From the NCBI GenBank assembly GCA_963965975.1, contig OZ014424.1, positions 1,674,001-1,738,000 on the forward strand: DNA of 64,000 bases. The letters run 5' to 3'. The stretch is from Xestospongia bergquistia. Its lineage: Eukaryota > Porifera > Demospongiae > Haplosclerida > Petrosiidae. Made by a program: the position numbers and the translations under genes. Positions 60,391 to 64,000 of the stretch are shown here, in pieces. How positions within the stretch are numbered: position 1 is the first letter of the stretch; each line of letters begins with the position of its first letter. The notes below the pieces were generated by a model that did not search any database, was not told the DNA's origin, and worked only from the letters and a program-made list of their open reading frames with translations.

Positions 60391-60503
60391 CAGTAGCTAT
60401 TTGTCAGGCAGAAGTGCATACTTTGTTGTGTATTGTGATACTGATCCCCACCCAGTTAAATATACACAACAAAGTATGGACTTGTTGAAGGACAAATAGT
60501 CGT
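60391..60503. repeat. Hairpin element next to repeat R
   Basis: Perfect 17-base arms CATACTTTGTTGTGTAT (60,417-60,433) and ATACACAACAAAGTATG (60,462-60,478), plus outer arms TATTTGTC / GACAAATA. A degenerate relative occurs near 61,310-61,420. Confidence 0.8.
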
Positions 60504-60509
60504 TACCTT

Positions 60510-61097
60510 AACATAACACTTATCTGTAATCACTGATATCAATGCTGGTATAGTGTCAATATACATGCAATTAATCATGATATTATACTAAAGTAATAAC
60601 AATTAATGGAATCATTGCTCTCTAGCAAGACTCAATGCAATGTAGTGTACACATTAATATACTAACACAACACAGAAAGTGGTCTGATGCAACTTTAATG
60701 ACAATGGAGCCTGCCAATTCCATCTGAGTCACGGCATGCAGTTTATATAGACTGGCATGCATTGAATACCAAGTAGTCTTATATGTATGTAGAAAATATT
60801 AAACCATTTAGGATTAGGTATAGTGCCCATATATATAGAAAGTCATACTTTGTTACATGTAGTTGCTGTTTAAGGCTTTTAGAGGCTGTGATGGAATCAG
60901 TTAACAATGAAGTCCTTCCATACCTATAGGCACTTAGAATTATGAAGGAATTAAATTTCTGAGGATGCTAGTTTGCTGTTATTTAGTTAACTTATGTAGA
61001 CTTTTGAAGGACTTGCACATGCAGCTAAGCTAGAATAAACTCACCACTACTTTAATATTACAAGGAAAGTTTATATACATAATTTTATAACATACAT
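60510..61097. other. Intergenic, nothing recognised
   Basis: AT-rich, no open frame of note and no match to the local repeats noticed. Confidence 0.4.
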
Positions 61098-61390
61098 CCG
61101 AAACACTTTTCTTGTCTTAATAAAGTACTAACAATAGATATTTCCACCTATATGTCATTATTGACTACTCAGTAACTGAATAATACATATTGTTGGTACA
61201 TAGGCTGTCGGCAATTATAAGATATATCCTTAATTATTATCATTAATATGTACTCTATCTAGTAGTGGTAACATACACTTACTCTCAATCAAATAAAGCA
61301 ATTAATATTAGCAGTAGCTACTTGTCAGACAGAAGTGCATACTACATGGTGTATCGTGATACTGATCCTTACCCATTTAAACATTAACTA
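61098..61390. repeat. Dispersed repeat R, third copy with decayed hairpin
   Basis: It runs from 'cttgtcttaataaagtacta' through 'acttactctcaatcaaataa' and into a degraded form of the hairpin, the same order as 60,185-60,470 but lacking the first ~170 bases. Confidence 0.8.
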
Positions 61391-61733
61391 TACGCAACAT
61401 TGTACATTTGGTTTAATAATATAGTGTCTATGTGTCCATGAAACTCTTTATATGAATTGCAGTGTTAATAATATGCTTGAAATTACTAATTTTGGTTGAA
61501 GCAATTGAAAATTTATCTATAATACTTTGTTTCCTTGGGCCATCCATCCATCTACCTGTATTAAATTTTTAAATGAATACTCCACTTTTAGTATAGTGTC
61601 AAAATATGCAGATTTTACCCTAAATTAATATAAAACAATGAATATTTTCATACTTGCTGTAACCCCTATAGTCTTACTCTAAGACCATATTAACAATGTC
61701 TCTGTTGAATCTGCATATAATTGTAGTAGATAC

Positions 61734-62095
61734 TCAGCTATGTAAGTCAACATGTCCACAAGTTAATGTTAAGGCTGTAATTCCAACTTTTTTCTGAACA
61801 TCAATATCTACTAGTTCTTTACTTAATAGTACAACAAACCTGGGTATGAAGTTTGGACCATTTGCACTAGCTATCATTATGGCAGTTTGTCCATTTTTAA
61901 CTGAATAGTAACATCTGCACACTCTTTGAGTAGTAGTTCAACAACCTGGCTATGACCATGTCCACAAGCTCTCATTAGGGCAGTCACTCCTTCCTGTTCT
62001 GAACATTTAATATCTGCATGCTCTTTGAGTACTTTTTCAATGAACTATATGTATGACAATTTTGACTAGCTATGAATAGGGTAATACTAGTTCAT
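61734..62095 (-). pseudogene. Degenerate ankyrin-repeat gene fragment
   Basis: Three ankyrin-like units can be read in different frames: AALFIASQNCH-like (about 62,095-62,040), GVTALMRACGHGHSQVVELLLKEC (about 61,996-61,915) and NGQTAIMIASANG...VVLLSKELVDIDVQKKVGITALTLTCGHVD (about 61,900-61,745). Frameshifts separate them and no start codon fits, so I call it a dead fragment. It lies 1.3 kb from the intact ankyrin gene on the same strand and may derive from a relative of it. Confidence 0.75.
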
Positions 62096-62174
62096 TATCT
62101 TGAATCTTAACATTATTACCTACAGCTGATGCTAGTTTTGTTTGGAATATATGTTCATACCACCAAGCTGTTTT

Positions 62175-62178
<4 letters not shown>

Positions 62179-62235
<57 letters not shown>

Positions 62236-62255
62236 GTATGTATGTATGTATGTAT
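62179..62255. repeat. AT and TATG microsatellite
   Basis: (AT)n of about 50 bases followed by (TATG)n. Confidence 0.95.
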
Positions 62256-63388
62256 ATCATTGCTAAAACTGATGTGTAATTTTAATGTATAAAATTGTTA
62301 TGTGTGAGTCACATATTAGTATATGACGCTCATTAGTTTCCTTATATGGTTATGTAAACAGCAACTATATACTATCATGATGTAATTAACATGAAAAGAT
62401 TTTGCATGATTGTTGTGACAACTAATGCCGTATTGTTGATACATTAAACTTCTATATACACTACTAGTGCTTTGATTGGAAATATGTAATATCTGATGTC
62501 AAAAAGAGTGTAAATTTTGTTTAACTTCAATTATATGACAGTTAAGTATGAATGTATTGTTACACAGCTTCAATAGAACTTGTTTACATACTAGCTATAT
62601 ATGCATGTACTGTAAACTACACATGTCCTGTTTTGATAGTTTGTTGAAACTGAAATTTTGTTGAGATATTTTTGTAAACTTGTGTGTGTATTACTGCATA
62701 CTGAATAAACAGTGAACAAGTTTATGTAAACCAAGTGGCTGTGTTAACACTTGATGATAAGAAACACTATTTAGACATAGACTTTCTCACAGTTTGTCTA
62801 TGACAACTCCTACCTTATGAAGACAGCAGTTATTATTAACAATTATTGTACTTCTGTAGCAACCATACTACTAATAGTGATGTGGCATTTAATATATAAA
62901 AATTGTATAAGTTTATATGATATTGACACTCATTAGTTTCTATATGTAGTGATATATAAAGGACTAGTAAACAGGTACAATATATGTACAGGTTGTTAAG
63001 CTCATTAAGTGAGTAACATATAGACTTATGACACACTCACACTAACCATATACAATTATATGTATATTTGTTATTAGCTGGAAATCATCCATTTCAATAA
63101 GATATCATTGCTTACATATAATATACTATACTTTGGTTGCAATACAAATTAATAATAGACTGAGTTATTAAAGTTCCTTTGATTTATAGGATAACCTCCC
63201 TCTCAATAATCAAGATTAAAATTGAAAATTCTTTTATAAAAACGCATATTATTTTAATTTAAAAAATGTGTTAACATGACAGTATTATACCTAATAAATA
63301 AATATAAACTTAATTTTCAGTACTAGACGTACTTCTATGACTTCTTTCTTTTTGTCTTGTTTTACACTGGTGCGTGAGTACTTTGAGT
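62256..63388. other. Intergenic, nothing recognised
   Basis: AT-rich sequence with no convincing gene. It includes the presumed 3' flank of the ankyrin gene. Confidence 0.4.
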
Positions 63389-64000
63389 TTATGTGAATGA
63401 AGTTGTTTGAAATGTGAACCGTTGTATTTCTAAAGTCTTTTCCTTTGTCTTCCTCTTAAGAGTGTAACTTGACTCTTCATACATCGTTATATCGTCTGTT
63501 GTTAATAACGATTTTGCTATGGCTTCTTCACCAAATGTTGGTAAAAATGAGTGAAATTCTGATAATTTGTATTCTTTCTTTCCCTGTAACGCTAATATTG
63601 TATGACCTCCACAGTTGATTAGTAGCTCACTAATGGTTTCTGCTTTAATGGCAATAGCTACATCCAATGGTGTACTATTACCAGCAACAACATTAGGATG
63701 AGCACCATACATTAAGAGTGTCTCTGTTATTGAAGACGATTTGCCACCTCTTACTGCAAAGAACAAAGGAGTTAACCCTAAAATCTTTTCTAGTTTATTT
63801 ACATCAGCTCCAGCTTGTATGAGAGCATCCACTATATCAACATGTCCACATGATGAAGCTACCATGAGTGGAGTAAGACCAAGTACCAGTGGAGTATCTG
63901 GATGGTCTAACGTTTTCATTATAACTGCACCTAAATCTCCTTTAACACATGAGTCTATTAGTTCTCTCTGATCATTAGTGAGGTATGGAATTTTGTTTGA
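63389..64000 (-). CDS. Ankyrin-repeat protein, 3' part only
   Basis: An open frame of 203 codons runs from the right edge of the window to a TAA/TGA-type stop at 63,389. The 5' end lies outside. After NDQRELIDSCVKGDLGAVI, a degenerate repeat, come two clear ankyrin repeats (GLTPLMVASSCGHVDIVDAL / IQAGADVN and GLTPLFFAVRGGKSSSITET / LLMYGAHPN). A third, weaker one follows (STPLDVAIAIKAETISELLI), then a basic C-terminal tail (TLKRKTKEKTLEIQRF). Ankyrin repeats are protein-binding modules, so the specific role cannot be told from this part. The sponge-like abundance of such genes and the nearby broken copy suggest a local family. Confidence 0.85.
   Translation of the reverse strand, partial: SNKIPYLTNDQRELIDSCVKGDLGAVIMKTLDHPDTPLVLGLTPLMVASSCGHVDIVDALIQAGADVNKLEKILGLTPLFFAVRGGKSSSITETLLMYGAHPNVVAGNSTPLDVAIAIKAETISELLINCGGHTILALQGKKEYKLSEFHSFLPTFGEEAIAKSLLTTDDITMYEESSYTLKRKTKEKTLEIQRFTFQTTSFT

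Overview
This is eukaryotic, animal-type DNA. It is AT-rich and compact, with short GT-AG introns and several genes about 70 to 500 bases apart. The single-copy genes are recognisable metazoan orthologues (EIF6, PYROXD1, HSBP1, AMFR/gp78). They sit beside a lineage-specific array of transporters and a fibronectin-type receptor. Gene density, intron size and AT content fit a demosponge such as Amphimedon, but that is inference from style, not a database match.

Positions 1-39,908 hold a tandem array, all on the minus strand, of intronless genes of about 507 codons. They belong to the proton-coupled oligopeptide transporter family (POT/PTR2, SLC15-like). I count seven copies with uninterrupted frames (2116-3639, 10329-11852, 16699-18222, 23604-25127, 27208-28737, 32903-34426, 38385-39908) and ten broken or partial copies between them. 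The copies fall into a few N-terminal subtypes and three types of a variable segment at residues 291-320, mixed in mosaic fashion. This points to unequal crossing-over and gene conversion. Spacers repeat the same blocks and carry microsatellites, one TA-flanked inverted-repeat element (6368-6605) and a recurrent ~98-base hairpin.

Positions 41,153-51,763 carry a plus-strand receptor (Ig-like plus five FN3 domains, one transmembrane helix and a tyrosine-containing tail), plus-strand EIF6, minus-strand PYROXD1 and plus-strand HSBP1. PYROXD1 and HSBP1 are head to head with only 71 bases between start codons. HSBP1 contains an intron with textbook U12-type AT-AC signals.

Positions 52,244-64,000 carry minus-strand AMFR (11 exons, RING-H2 and CUE domains), a 35-base minisatellite, an unrecognised intronless 217-residue gene, a rearranged partial duplicate of AMFR embedded in repeats, an ankyrin pseudogene, and the 3' part of an ankyrin-repeat gene running off the right edge.

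The genes do not form one pathway. The transporters would act at a membrane on small peptides or related solutes. EIF6 acts in 60S ribosome biogenesis. HSBP1 (heat-shock-factor binding) and AMFR (ER-associated degradation) are both proteostasis genes, but their proximity alone does not show co-regulation.
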